NCBI GenBank assembly: GCA_021779655.1
Contig: JAJYAF010000132.1
Location: 1-6,306 of the forward strand
Source of the DNA: Pseudomonadota bacterium
GTDB lineage: Bacteria > Pseudomonadota > Alphaproteobacteria > Acetobacterales > Acetobacteraceae
DNA: 6,306 nt
Direction: 5' to 3'
In this document: positions 1 to 6,018 of the stretch, piece by piece
Layout of the letters: each line of letters begins with the position of its first letter
How positions within the stretch are numbered: position 1 is the stretch's first letter
The notes under the pieces: model-generated
What the model was told of the DNA's origin: nothing
The model's database searches: none
Seen by the model: only the letters and a program-made list of their open reading frames with translations
Position numbers and translations under genes: made by a program

Positions 1-419
1 CCGGGCATGATGCCGATTTTGCATTCATCCGGGGTGATCACGCCGGGGCAGTTCGGGCCGACCAGCATGGATTTCGAGCCGCTGAGCGCCCGTTTCACCC
101 GCACCATGTCGAGAACGGGAATACCCTCGGTGATGCAGACGATCAGCGCGATGCCGGCATCGATCGCTTCCAGGATGGAATCGGCGGCGAAAGGCGGCGG
201 CACATAGATGGCCGATGCGTTGGCGCCCGTCTTCGCCCGCGCCTCCTCCACAGTGTCGAACACGGGAAGATCAAGATGCGTCTGCCCGCCTTTGCCTGGG
301 GTCACGCCGCCGAGCACCTTTGTGCCATAGGCCAGAGCCTGTTCGGAATGGAAGGTTCCCTGTGCGCCGGTGAACCCCTGGGTAATGACCTTGGTGTCCT
401 TGTTGACGAGAATGGACAT
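1..419 (-). CDS. sucD: Succinyl-CoA synthetase alpha subunit, N-terminal part (cut by window edge)
   Basis: This is the CoA- and nucleotide-binding alpha subunit of succinyl-CoA synthetase (ADP-forming), which interconverts succinyl-CoA and succinate with substrate-level phosphorylation in the TCA cycle. Only the first 139 codons are present; the gene continues beyond base 1. Seen: the start [18 protein letters not shown], the CoA-binding Rossmann segment with GFTG near residues 15-18, GGVTPGKGG at 37-45, ITEGIP near 96-101 and [10 protein letters not shown] at 121-130, all typical of SucD. The phosphorylated histidine lies in the missing C-terminal half. The ATG shares its A with the sucC stop (TGATG), so translation is probably coupled. 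A ribosome binding site, AAGGAA, lies at 433-428 inside the end of sucC. The gene is intact as far as it can be read. Confidence 0.97.
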   Translation of the reverse strand, partial: MSILVNKDTKVITQGFTGAQGTFHSEQALAYGTKVLGGVTPGKGGQTHLDLPVFDTVEEARAKTGANASAIYVPPPFAADSILEAIDAGIALIVCITEGIPVLDMVRVKRALSGSKSMLVGPNCPGVITPDECKIGIMP

Positions 420-1615
420 CACGCGGCTTCCTTCACGGCTTTGACGATTTTCTCCGCGGCGTCCGCAAGATTGTCCGCCGGGATGATGGGCAGGCCGGAC
501 TTGGCCATGATCTCCTTGCCGAGCTGCACATTCGTGCCTTCCAGGCGCACGACAAGCGGCACGGAAAGCTTCACTTCCCGGGCCGCGGCAATCACCCCCT
601 CCGCAATGACGTCGCAGCGCATGATACCGCCGAAGATATTGACGAGAATGCCTTCCACATTCGGGTCGGAGAGGATGATCTTGAAGGCGGCCGTCACCCG
701 TTCCTTGGTGGCGCCGCCGCCGACATCCAGGAAATTCGCGGGCTCGGCGCCGTAGAGCTTGATGATATCCATGGTCGCCATGGCAAGGCCCGCGCCGTTG
801 ACCATGCAGCCGATATTGCCGTCCAGCGCCACATAGGAGAGGCTGTGCCGGCCGGCCTCCAGCTCTTTCGGGTCCTCCTCGGACTCGTCGCGCAGCTCCT
901 CGATATCCGGGTGCCGGTAAAGCGCGTTGTCGTCGAAGCTGACCTTGGCATCGAGCGCGACGACCTCGCCGGCGCCGGTGACGACCAGCGGGTTGATTTC
1001 CACGATCGCGCAATCCAGGGAAACGAATGCCGCATACATCGCCTCCACGAACTTGCTGAAGGCGGCGATCTGCTTGCCTTCCAGCCCGAGGCCGAAGGCC
1101 AGCTTGCGCGCGTGGAAGCCGGAAATGCCGGAAGCCGGATCGACATGCGCGCGCAAAATCTTCTCCGGGCTATGGGCGGCGACGTCCTCGATCTCCATCC
1201 CGCCTTCGGTGGAGGCCATGATGAGGATTTCGGAGGCTGCGCGGTCGATCAGCAGCGAAAGATAGAGTTCGCGCTTGATATCGCAGCCGGCCTCGACATA
1301 AACCCGCCGAACCATGCGCCCGGCCGGGCCGGTCTGCTTGGTGATCAGCGTCTGGCCCAGCATGGCCGCCGCCGCTTCGCTGACCTCATCCAGCGATTTC
1401 GCCAGCCGCACGCCGCCCTTGCCGTCCGGCGCGTTCTTGAACCGGCCGGCGCCGCGGCCACCCGCGTGGATCTGCGCCTTTACCACGTAAACCGGTCCGG
1501 GCAGCCTCCGCGCCGCCATGATGGCCTCTTCCGGCGTCCAGGCGACATGACCGTCGAGCACGGCGACGCCATAGGATTTGAGCAGTTCCTTGGCCTGATA
1601 TTCATGAATGTTCAA
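419..1615 (-). CDS. sucC: Succinyl-CoA synthetase beta subunit (ADP-forming), TTG start
   Basis: This is the beta subunit of succinyl-CoA synthetase, which binds nucleotide and the succinate side and pairs with SucD in the TCA cycle. The product is 398 aa, close to the roughly 390 aa usual for the family. Seen: N-terminus [15 protein letters not shown]-grasp domain over about residues 1-235 with K46, the GGRG loop at 52-55, the Mg-site stretch IVEINPL at 204-210 and D222; then the ligase domain with [12 protein letters not shown] at 272-283, FLDVGGGA at 295-302 and GGIMRCD at 329-335. The start is TTG (1615-1613), chosen because it yields the conserved N-terminus and has AGAGG eight bases upstream (1628-1624). 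The stop overlaps the sucD start by one base. The gene lies downstream of zapE in the same orientation across a 170-bp spacer. Confidence 0.98.
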   Translation of the reverse strand: MNIHEYQAKELLKSYGVAVLDGHVAWTPEEAIMAARRLPGPVYVVKAQIHAGGRGAGRFKNAPDGKGGVRLAKSLDEVSEAAAAMLGQTLITKQTGPAGRMVRRVYVEAGCDIKRELYLSLLIDRAASEILIMASTEGGMEIEDVAAHSPEKILRAHVDPASGISGFHARKLAFGLGLEGKQIAAFSKFVEAMYAAFVSLDCAIVEINPLVVTGAGEVVALDAKVSFDDNALYRHPDIEELRDESEEDPKELEAGRHSLSYVALDGNIGCMVNGAGLAMATMDIIKLYGAEPANFLDVGGGATKERVTAAFKIILSDPNVEGILVNIFGGIMRCDVIAEGVIAAAREVKLSVPLVVRLEGTNVQLGKEIMAKSGLPIIPADNLADAAEKIVKAVKEAA

Positions 1616-1785
1616 GGGAGCGACCTCTTTGGCTTGAGGAGACCGACGCAGGCTGACACGGAGTAGACCGCCCCCTTACTCCCTCGGGACAAGCCCGGCA
1701 AGCAGCGATGTTGCGGTGCGAGAATCGTTGATCACCGCCGGGAGAACCAGCCTGGCGGCCCATCGGATGCTTCGGGTCGGATGCC
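1616..1785 (-). other. zapE-sucC spacer with hairpin and short direct repeat
   Basis: This 170-bp spacer contains no gene. It holds an imperfect hairpin at 1735-1758 (outer arms CCGCC/GGCGG, one mismatch, then GG/CC, 8-nt loop) with no T-run after it on the minus strand, so it is not a classic intrinsic terminator. TCGGATGC is present twice (1763-1770 and 1777-1784), directly after the zapE stop. A weak promoter-like pair for sucC reads TTGTCC (1692-1687) and TCTACT (1667-1662) on the minus strand, but the 19-bp spacing is long. Whether sucCD has its own promoter or depends on read-through from zapE cannot be settled from the sequence. Confidence 0.4.
1623..1629 (-). promoter_or_regulatory. 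Ribosome binding site supporting the TTG start of sucC
   Basis: On the minus strand AAAGAGGT-type sequence lies with AGAGG at 1628-1624, eight bases before TTG at 1615. No in-frame ATG gives the conserved family N-terminus, so this site settles the start. The spacing and match are seen directly; the function is inferred. Confidence 0.65.
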
Positions 1786-2955
1786 TCAGGTTAGGTGCTT
1801 CAGGGCGAGATACTCCTCGCTTTGCATTTCTTCGAGCCGGGAAGCGGTGCGCTCGAAAATTTTCGCGCCCTCGCCGCTGCGGTAGAGATCGTCCGGCAGC
1901 GCGGCGGCCGAGGCGTAGAGTTTTACCCGGTGCTCGTAGAGCGCATCGATCAGCGTGATGAAGCGGCGGGCCTCGTCGAAATTATCCGGCGAGAGCCGGG
2001 GAATGCCGTCGATCAGCATGACCGGGTAATGCGTGGCCAGCGCCAGGTAATCGCCCGGCCCAAGCGGTGTGCCGCACAGCGCCTGAAAGTCGAAGCGCGC
2101 GCAGCCATGGGCGGTGAGCGGTACGATGAGCTTGCGGCCCGCGACCTCGAGCGTGGCGGAATGCGGCTCCGCGCCTTCGGTGAGTTTGCTGAACACATGG
2201 TCCATGGCGGCGTCCGCCCGGCGGTCCGCCGGCACATACCAGGACTTCAGGCCGTGCGCCCGCTCGCGCCGGTAATCCCGCGCGGAAGCCACCGAAAGCA
2301 CATCGAGATGCTTTTTGAGCAGGGCGATGAAGGGGAGAAAGGCGTCCCGTCCCGGCTTGCCCTTGAAAAGATCGTCGGGCGCCGTGTTTGATGTGGCGAC
2401 AACGACCACGGCGCGGGCGAACAGCGCCTCGAACAGCCGGCCCAGGATCATCGCATCCGTGATGTCATGAACCTGGAATTCATCGAAACACAGCAGCGCG
2501 GCCTCGCCAGCGATCATGTCGGCCAGCGGCGGAATGGGATCGGAGATCGCGGGGTTCTCCCGCTTGATCCGGTGAAAGCGCCGGTGCGTCTCCTGCATGA
2601 ACGCGTGGAAATGAATGCGCCGCTTGCGCGGCACCTCCGCCGCCGCGAAGAACAGATCCATCAACATGGATTTTCCGCGGCCGACCTCGCCCACCAGATA
2701 AAGGCCGTTGGGGCGATCTTCGAGCTCTTCCACCTGCTTGCGGTGCAGCAGCCTGCCGATCCAGCCATTGGGCGGCTTGCCCGGATTGGGATTGTAGCCG
2801 CGCAGCTTGGCCCATAGATCCTGCAACCGCTCAGCCGCGGCTGCCTGGGCGGGATCGAACGCGATCTCGCCCGTTGCGACGCGTGCCCGGTAGAGGGAGA
2901 TGACGCTGTTTTTCGGCGGTTCATCGCGCGGGGCGGCGGGGGAAGCTTGCGGCAT
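1786..2955 (-). CDS. zapE: Cell division ATPase ZapE (AFG1/LACE1 family)
   Basis: This is a P-loop ATPase of the AFG1 family. ZapE of E. coli associates with the Z-ring; mitochondrial relatives act in protein quality control. Taking ATG at 2955 (MPQASPAAP) gives 389 aa, near the 375 aa of E. coli ZapE. Seen: Walker A GEVGRGKS at residues 89-96, Walker B LLCFDEFQV at 154-162, VATSN at 186-190, and the family block PDNFDEARRFITLIDALYEH at 323-342. The C-terminus is FERTASRLEEMQSEEYL-like. The frame stays open upstream to 3174, but those 73 residues match nothing I know in the family and would run into the divergent oxygenase gene, so the shorter form is preferred. No strong ribosome binding site precedes 2955, so the start is less certain than the identity. 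It may be co-transcribed with sucCD. Confidence 0.93.
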   Translation of the reverse strand: MPQASPAAPRDEPPKNSVISLYRARVATGEIAFDPAQAAAAERLQDLWAKLRGYNPNPGKPPNGWIGRLLHRKQVEELEDRPNGLYLVGEVGRGKSMLMDLFFAAAEVPRKRRIHFHAFMQETHRRFHRIKRENPAISDPIPPLADMIAGEAALLCFDEFQVHDITDAMILGRLFEALFARAVVVVATSNTAPDDLFKGKPGRDAFLPFIALLKKHLDVLSVASARDYRRERAHGLKSWYVPADRRADAAMDHVFSKLTEGAEPHSATLEVAGRKLIVPLTAHGCARFDFQALCGTPLGPGDYLALATHYPVMLIDGIPRLSPDNFDEARRFITLIDALYEHRVKLYASAAALPDDLYRSGEGAKIFERTASRLEEMQSEEYLALKHLT

Positions 2956-3070
2956 CGGTCGAGCGGAGATACGCCACGCGGTTGTGCGGCGCAATAAATC
3001 GGACAAGGAAAAAATTGGCGCATCAGCATTCAGCCAGGCTTCCGGGAGCGGCCGTTCCCCGCAATCCGGA

Positions 3071-3099
3071 TGGCCAGGCCCACCCGGAACGGCTATGAT
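3071..3099 (+). promoter_or_regulatory. Candidate promoter for the oxygenase gene
   Basis: The zapE-oxygenase spacer (2956-3128) must drive two divergent genes. On the plus strand TGGCCA (3071-3076), 17 bp, then TATGAT (3094-3099) resembles a sigma-70 promoter with 4/6 and 5/6 matches. Transcription would begin near 3106 and give a leader of about 23 nt before ATG at 3129. No comparably good promoter was found for zapE; the best minus-strand pair, TTGCGC and TATCTC 17 bp apart, is weak. Confidence 0.35.
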
Positions 3100-3128
3100 G
3101 AAATGAGCGTTTGCAACGGACCATACCG

Positions 3129-3764
3129 ATGAGCATTCTTGAACTCGATAAATATTCTGCATCCCCGGTCGCATCCGAGCCTTTCGCGCATGTGGTGATA
3201 CCGGGCTTCGTGGCGGCGGCGGCCTTGCCGGAGGTTTGCGCGGCGCTGCCCGTGATGCGCGATCGGGGGTCGTTTCCGGTCCGGGCAGTGCGCCTGGGCC
3301 CGGCCGCCAGGGCGGTGATCGCGGCCCTGGAAGGCCCTGAATTTCGCGCGATAACCGGCCGGAAATTCGGCCTGGATCTCAGCCATGCCCCGGCGATGAC
3401 AACCCTGCGCGGCTATTCCAGCGAGCATGATGGCCAGATTCACACGGATTCGGTAGCCAAGCGGATAACCGTGCTGCTCTACCTCAATTCCGGCGCTTCC
3501 GGCGTCTGGACGAACCAGCGGGGCTGCCTCAGGCTTTTGCGGGGGGCGAGCGACCTGGAGGATTACGCGGTGGAGGTGCCGCCGGTGGACGGGACGCTGC
3601 TGGTGTTCGCCAATGGGCCTGATGCCTGGCATGGGCATGCGCCCTATGTCGGGCCGCGTTACGTGGTGCAGATGAATTACATGAAAAACAGTGTCCGCGC
3701 CCGCACCGAGCTCGGGCGGCACCATCTCTCGGCTTTCGTAAAGCGCTTGCGCCGCGCGGCCTAG
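3129..3764 (+). CDS. 2-oxoglutarate/Fe(II)-dependent oxygenase family protein, substrate unknown
   Basis: This is a predicted cytoplasmic non-haem iron oxygenase of 211 aa with no signal peptide or membrane segment. Seen: the iron-binding HxD motif in DGQIHTD (H105, D107), followed by the strand RITVLLYLN; a distal histidine in AWHGH (H168 or H170); and R177 in VGPRYVVQMNY, placed where the family binds the 2-oxoglutarate carboxylate. These make up the complete facial triad and cosubstrate arginine of the double-stranded beta-helix fold. ATG at 3129 is preferred; an in-frame TTG at 3111 would add six residues but has no better ribosome binding site. The gene is divergent from zapE and 52 bp upstream of pgsA. 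The neighbours do not reveal the substrate: protein, small-molecule and lipid-related roles are all possible. Confidence 0.8.
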   Translation: MSILELDKYSASPVASEPFAHVVIPGFVAAAALPEVCAALPVMRDRGSFPVRAVRLGPAARAVIAALEGPEFRAITGRKFGLDLSHAPAMTTLRGYSSEHDGQIHTDSVAKRITVLLYLNSGASGVWTNQRGCLRLLRGASDLEDYAVEVPPVDGTLLVFANGPDAWHGHAPYVGPRYVVQMNYMKNSVRARTELGRHHLSAFVKRLRRAA

Positions 3765-3804
3765 CGCGCCCTGCTTCCGGTTTCTTCCGGGGCAAAAAAC
3801 GGCT

Positions 3805-3808
3805 AGGG
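3805..3808 (+). promoter_or_regulatory. Ribosome binding site of pgsA
   Basis: AGGG lies eight bases before ATG at 3817. It favours that ATG over the in-frame TTG at 3811, which would leave only two bases between the AGGG and the start codon. Confidence 0.6.
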
Positions 3809-3816
3809 CTTTGCTT

Positions 3817-4401
3817 ATGCTCACCGACCTGCCCAACATCCTTACCCTCTCGCGCATCGCGGCGATTCCCGTGCTGGTCTTGCTGGTGGCGCTGCGCGAG
3901 CCTTGGGGAAACCTGCTGGCGGCCATCCTGTTCACCATCGCCGCCATCACCGATTATCTGGATGGCATGCTGGCGCGTGAAATGGTGCTCGCTTCCGATT
4001 TCGGCCGCATGCTGGACCCGATCGCCGACAAGCTGCTCGTCGGCGCCACGCTGATGGCGCTGGTCGGTTTCAATCACCTGCCGGCCTATGGCATCTATCC
4101 GGCGATCGTCATCATGCTGCGCGAGATCCTGGTAAGCGGCCTGCGCGAATATCTGGCGGAAATCCGCGCGCGCCTGCCGGTCACCCGGCTCGCCAAGTGG
4201 AAAACCGGGTTCCAGATGGCAGCGCTCGGACTGCTGCTCCTGGGCGGGGGCGGCGGACCTGTCGTCGGATTTGGCTGGCTGCATCCGGGGTTGATCGGCG
4301 GCGCGCTGCTCTGGATCGCGGCGGGGCTGACCCTGATCACCGGCTGGGACTATCTGATGGCAGGCTTGCGGCACGTGGCGGCGCCCAAATCCGGCGCCTG
4401 A
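3817..4401 (+). CDS. pgsA: CDP-diacylglycerol--glycerol-3-phosphate 3-phosphatidyltransferase
   Basis: This is the inner-membrane enzyme that joins CDP-diacylglycerol and glycerol 3-phosphate to give phosphatidylglycerophosphate, the committed step to phosphatidylglycerol and cardiolipin. The product is 194 aa, a normal length for PgsA. Seen: N-terminus LPNILTLSRIAAIPVLVLL, typical of the family; the full CDP-alcohol phosphatidyltransferase signature with D46, D49, G50, A53, R54, G63, D67 and D71 in the expected DxxDGxxAR-x8-GxxxDxxxD spacing; and several hydrophobic membrane segments (about 13-27, 32-45, 72-87, 92-108, 133-144 and 158-175). It follows the oxygenase in the same direction at 52 bp, so the two may share a transcript. 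Downstream lies the repeat block and an IS, not a further housekeeping gene. Confidence 0.95.
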   Translation: MLTDLPNILTLSRIAAIPVLVLLVALREPWGNLLAAILFTIAAITDYLDGMLAREMVLASDFGRMLDPIADKLLVGATLMALVGFNHLPAYGIYPAIVIMLREILVSGLREYLAEIRARLPVTRLAKWKTGFQMAALGLLLLGGGGGPVVGFGWLHPGLIGGALLWIAAGLTLITGWDYLMAGLRHVAAPKSGA

Positions 4402-4420
4402 GCTATCGGCAAAATTACTT

Positions 4421-4450
4421 ATACCAATCCGCAAAAATGCGGATTGGTAT
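4421..4450. repeat. Inverted repeat 1: perfect 13-bp stem, 4-nt loop
   Basis: Arms ATACCAATCCGCA (4421-4433) and TGCGGATTGGTAT (4438-4450) are exact reverse complements around an AAAA loop. It begins 19 bp after the pgsA stop and could stabilise or end the pgsA transcript. No T-run follows, so it is not a textbook intrinsic terminator. Its left flank CTTATACCA (4418-4426) recurs at 4492-4500 in the third inverted repeat, which suggests a related origin. Confidence 0.9.
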
Positions 4451-4480
4451 GCGCGCGGGGTTGGCGGGGCGGCCGCGCGC
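4451..4480. repeat. Inverted repeat 2: perfect 8-bp GC stem, 14-nt loop
   Basis: Arms GCGCGCGG (4451-4458) and CCGCGCGC (4473-4480) are exact reverse complements. The repeat starts on the base after inverted repeat 1 and has the same total length of 30 bp. Such GC-only arms arise more easily by chance in GC-rich DNA than those of the other two repeats. Confidence 0.7.
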
Positions 4481-4494
4481 GAAATCAAAGCCTT

Positions 4495-4545
4495 ATACCA
4501 GCCCGCCACCTGTCCGAAAGAGTCAATCCATTGGCGGGCTGGTAT
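4495..4545. repeat. Inverted repeat 3: perfect 14-bp stem, 23-nt loop
   Basis: Arms ATACCAGCCCGCCA (4495-4508) and TGGCGGGCTGGTAT (4532-4545) are exact reverse complements. The arms resemble those of inverted repeat 1, with shared ATACCA and CCGC. The right arm ends directly at the TA that is duplicated by the neighbouring IS. The three hairpins together look like a non-coding mobile or REP/MITE-like unit, but I cannot name a family. Confidence 0.9.
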
Positions 4546-4547
4546 TA

Positions 4548-4564
4548 GGGTCGAGACTCAATTA
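4548..4564 (+). repeat. Left terminal inverted repeat of the IS
   Basis: This 17-bp end matches the reverse complement of the right end at 13 positions. It contains the stop codon of the transposase and begins right after the TA target site. Confidence 0.75.
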
Positions 4565-5011
4565 TGCCCACCAAATAGCGATAGCGACGAGTGCGACGGA
4601 AGCGGCATAGTTTCTTGCGAGCTTGTCGTATCTGGTTGCAATACGCCGAAAATCTTTCAGTCGGGCAAACATGCGCTCGATTAGATTACGCTGCTTATAG
4701 CTATTTGGGTTGAACGGATGGTGTCTTTTCCGGGTTGGATTATTTGGAATGACGGGCTCGGTTCCACGTAGCTGCAAGAACTGACGTAGGGCATCGCTGT
4801 CATAAGCGGTGTCTGCCGCGCAAAGTCTGGCCGCGGGAAGTGGTTCGAGCAGACCTATTGCCACACGCACGTCACCAAGTTGGCCGGGCGTTATTTCGAA
4901 GGCGATCGGCCGACCGCTTTCATCGACTACTGCATGGATTTTCGTCGTTCGACCGCCACGGGAGCGGCCGATCGCCTGTAAATGCGCCCCCCTTTTCCGC
5001 CCGCCGCGCAA
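4562..5011 (-). CDS. IS5/IS427-type transposase, downstream frame (OrfB)
   Basis: This frame carries the C-terminal catalytic part of a DDE transposase. Seen: AIGRSRGGRTTKIHAVVD near residues 13-30, the second catalytic aspartate in AADTAYDSD (D67), and the catalytic glutamate in NLIERMFARLKDFRRIATRY (E112). The boundaries given are those of the open frame from a TTG at 5011; that TTG is probably not a real start. The normal product is more likely the OrfA-OrfB fusion made by -1 frameshifting, about 250 aa. The frame is in the -1 register relative to OrfA and overlaps it by 85 bp. Confidence 0.85.
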   Translation of the reverse strand: MRGGRKRGAHLQAIGRSRGGRTTKIHAVVDESGRPIAFEITPGQLGDVRVAIGLLEPLPAARLCAADTAYDSDALRQFLQLRGTEPVIPNNPTRKRHHPFNPNSYKQRNLIERMFARLKDFRRIATRYDKLARNYAASVALVAIAIWWA

Positions 5012-5313
5012 CGATGGGCTTTGGCTGTGGTGCTGTCGATCAGATGGATGCCCCCTGGTGTTGCCTCAACCAAAGCAGCCAAAAGTGTTTGCCAAATCCC
5101 TCGGCCAGACCACCGATGAAAGCGGTTATAGATCGTTGTCGGAGGGCCATAGTCTGAAGGACAATCCTGCCACCGGCAGCCAGATTTAAGCACGTGGATG
5201 ATGCCGCTGATTACCCGCCTATCGTCTACCCGACGGGCCCCAGGTCGATTTCGAGGTAATAAAGGATCAATCGCCGCCCATTGCCCGTCCGCCAGCCAAA
5301 ACAAATCCGCCAT
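4927..5313 (-). CDS. IS5/IS427-type transposase, upstream frame (OrfA)
   Basis: This frame holds the N-terminal part of the transposase, including the DUF4096-like region (residues about 5-75, with SGIIHVLKSGCRWQDCP) and the first catalytic aspartate in IHLIDSTTAKAH (D93). ATG at 5313 has GGGAG six bases upstream (5324-5320). After GGKGG (105-109), at the A4G6 run, the zero frame loses family similarity and ends after 128 residues, while similarity continues in the -1 frame. OrfA alone would lack two of the three catalytic residues and may act as an inhibitor, as proposed for some other IS elements. Confidence 0.88.
   Translation of the reverse strand: MADLFWLADGQWAAIDPLLPRNRPGARRVDDRRVISGIIHVLKSGCRWQDCPSDYGPPTTIYNRFHRWSGRGIWQTLLAALVEATPGGIHLIDSTTAKAHRCAAGGKGGRIYRRSAAPVAVERRKSMQ
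4987..4996 (-). promoter_or_regulatory. Candidate -1 frameshift site, AAAAGGGGGG
   Basis: On the minus strand the zero-frame codons read GGA AAA GGG GGG CGC. A slip of one base back within the G run joins OrfA to OrfB exactly where family similarity passes from one frame to the other. Ribosomal slippage or polymerase slippage on the homopolymers are both possible. Confidence 0.6.
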
Positions 5314-5324
5314 CTCAAACTCCC

Positions 5325-5340
5325 TTCAAGGAAGCTTGAA
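5325..5340 (-). repeat. Inverted repeat in the transposase leader, overlapping the ribosome binding site region
   Basis: TTCAAG (5325-5330) and CTTGAA (5335-5340) form a perfect 6-bp stem with a 4-nt loop just upstream of OrfA. The proximal arm touches the AAGGGAG ribosome binding site (5326-5320). The hairpin is flanked by two direct copies of TCAAACTCC (5315-5323 and 5341-5349). A role in limiting transposase translation or in transposase binding is inferred only. Confidence 0.45.
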
Positions 5341-5369
5341 TCAAACTCCATCGTAGCCAATCAAGTACT

Positions 5370-5386
5370 TAATTGGGTTTGGAGCC
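5370..5386 (-). repeat. Right terminal inverted repeat of the IS
   Basis: This is the partner of the left end, on the transposase 5' side, followed by the second TA copy at 5387-5388. Confidence 0.75.
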
Positions 5387-5580
5387 TAGGGATACAGCCG
5401 AATAAAGCAGGGGCGCCGGCGGATACGCGCCTGAGGGAGGATGACGAAGCGGTTCATAGGGCTATGGCGTAGACATAGTGCTCGTCATCGTCGGCGCCGG
5501 CACGCCACGATCGTAGAATCGGCGTATATTGGCGGCCGCGTCGTCCAGTCGGATAGCCGGAACGCCAGTTGTTGCTTGCT

Positions 5581-6018
5581 CTAGGTCCGGGGCGCGAGCG
5601 GATTGCACCACCTCAGCCCGGCGAAGCGCGCGAAGTCCCCATCTGTGGAATTGAGTTCGAGCCCGTGCTCGATCGCAAGTGCGGCCAGATGCGCGTCCGG
5701 AACCAAATTGCCGAGCATCCCAGGCGCCGCCAGGAGTCGCGCGAGGATTTCGGCGTGATGCTCGGTCGGCACCGGAACCCAGGCAGGTCCGCTGCCGAGC
5801 CAAGCCTCGGCCTGGCCCCAGGCCTCCGTGATGCCGAGCGGACGCTCGAAGATGCGGGGGTTGGTGACCAGTCGTAAAAAGGCCAGCAGCGACGCCCAAG
5901 GCAAGGCCACCCTCGTCGAACCGTTCAGGCGTTCGTCCAGCCACAGCCGCGCTGCGGCGTGCTGCGGTGCGCCGACGTTGACAGCATAGATCAGCAGGTT
6001 CGCGTCCACCAGGATCAA
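5581..6018 (-). CDS. vapC: VapC-type toxin, PIN-domain ribonuclease, TTG start
   Basis: This is the toxin of a type II toxin-antitoxin pair: a PIN-domain endoribonuclease expected to cut RNA (often tRNA or rRNA in this family) when released from its antitoxin. The product is 145 aa, normal for the family. Seen: MILVDANLLIYAVN with D5; LPWASLLAFLRLVTNPRIF at 39-57; NLVPDAHLAALAIEHG with D108; and STDGDFARFAGLRW with D126 and D128. The position where many PIN proteins carry a second acid reads A46 (LLAFLR), which I recall as usual in this subfamily. The start TTG (6018-6016) overlaps the antitoxin stop by 4 nt (TTGA), so translation is probably coupled. The exact RNA target is unknown. Confidence 0.9.
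   Translation of the reverse strand: MILVDANLLIYAVNVGAPQHAAARLWLDERLNGSTRVALPWASLLAFLRLVTNPRIFERPLGITEAWGQAEAWLGSGPAWVPVPTEHHAEILARLLAAPGMLGNLVPDAHLAALAIEHGLELNSTDGDFARFAGLRWCNPLAPRT

Larger units (their letters stand above)
4548..5386 (-). mobile_element. IS5-family insertion sequence, IS427-like, complete (839 bp)
   Basis: The element has both ends and a transposase read on the minus strand. The left end GGGTCGAGACTCAATTA (4548-4564) and the reverse complement of the right end TAATTGGGTTTGGAGCC (5370-5386) agree at 13 of 17 positions. Both ends are flanked by TA (4546-4547 and 5387-5388), as expected for the 2-bp TA duplication of the IS427 group. Size, two overlapping reading frames and DDE motifs fit that group. 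The transposase stop TAA (4564-4562) lies within the left terminal repeat. Nothing appears broken, so the copy could be active. Confidence 0.9.

Noticed and set aside
845..1666. Long plus-strand open frame of 273 codons opposite sucC
   Set aside because: It lies entirely antisense to a clearly identified sucC, has no family motifs and is explained by the codon bias of GC-rich DNA.
2956..3174. N-terminal extension of ZapE by 73 residues
   Set aside because: The frame is open, but the sequence has no family similarity that I recognise and would overlap the divergent oxygenase gene and its promoter.
4421..4450. Intrinsic terminator for pgsA
   Set aside because: The stem is strong, but no T-run follows on the plus strand, and the loop and flanks fit a repeat unit better. 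Some role in ending transcription is still possible.
3529..4509. Minus-strand open frame of 326 codons opposite the oxygenase and pgsA
   Set aside because: It is antisense to two recognised genes, and its product is an Arg/Pro/Gln-rich low-complexity sequence typical of shadow frames.
4421..4545. CRISPR-like repeats
   Set aside because: There are only two related units, of unequal loop length, with no regular spacers and no cas genes.
4546..5391. TAGGG as a 5-bp target duplication of the IS
   Set aside because: TAGGG does occur at 4546-4550 and 5387-5391, but the best terminal-repeat alignment starts with the GGG/GGC bases, leaving TA as the duplication, which is the usual one for the IS427 group.
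5387..5580. Possible gene remnant between the IS and vapC
   Set aside because: I read all frames on the minus strand and part of the plus strand; no convincing motif, start signal or known fragment was found, so no gene is called.
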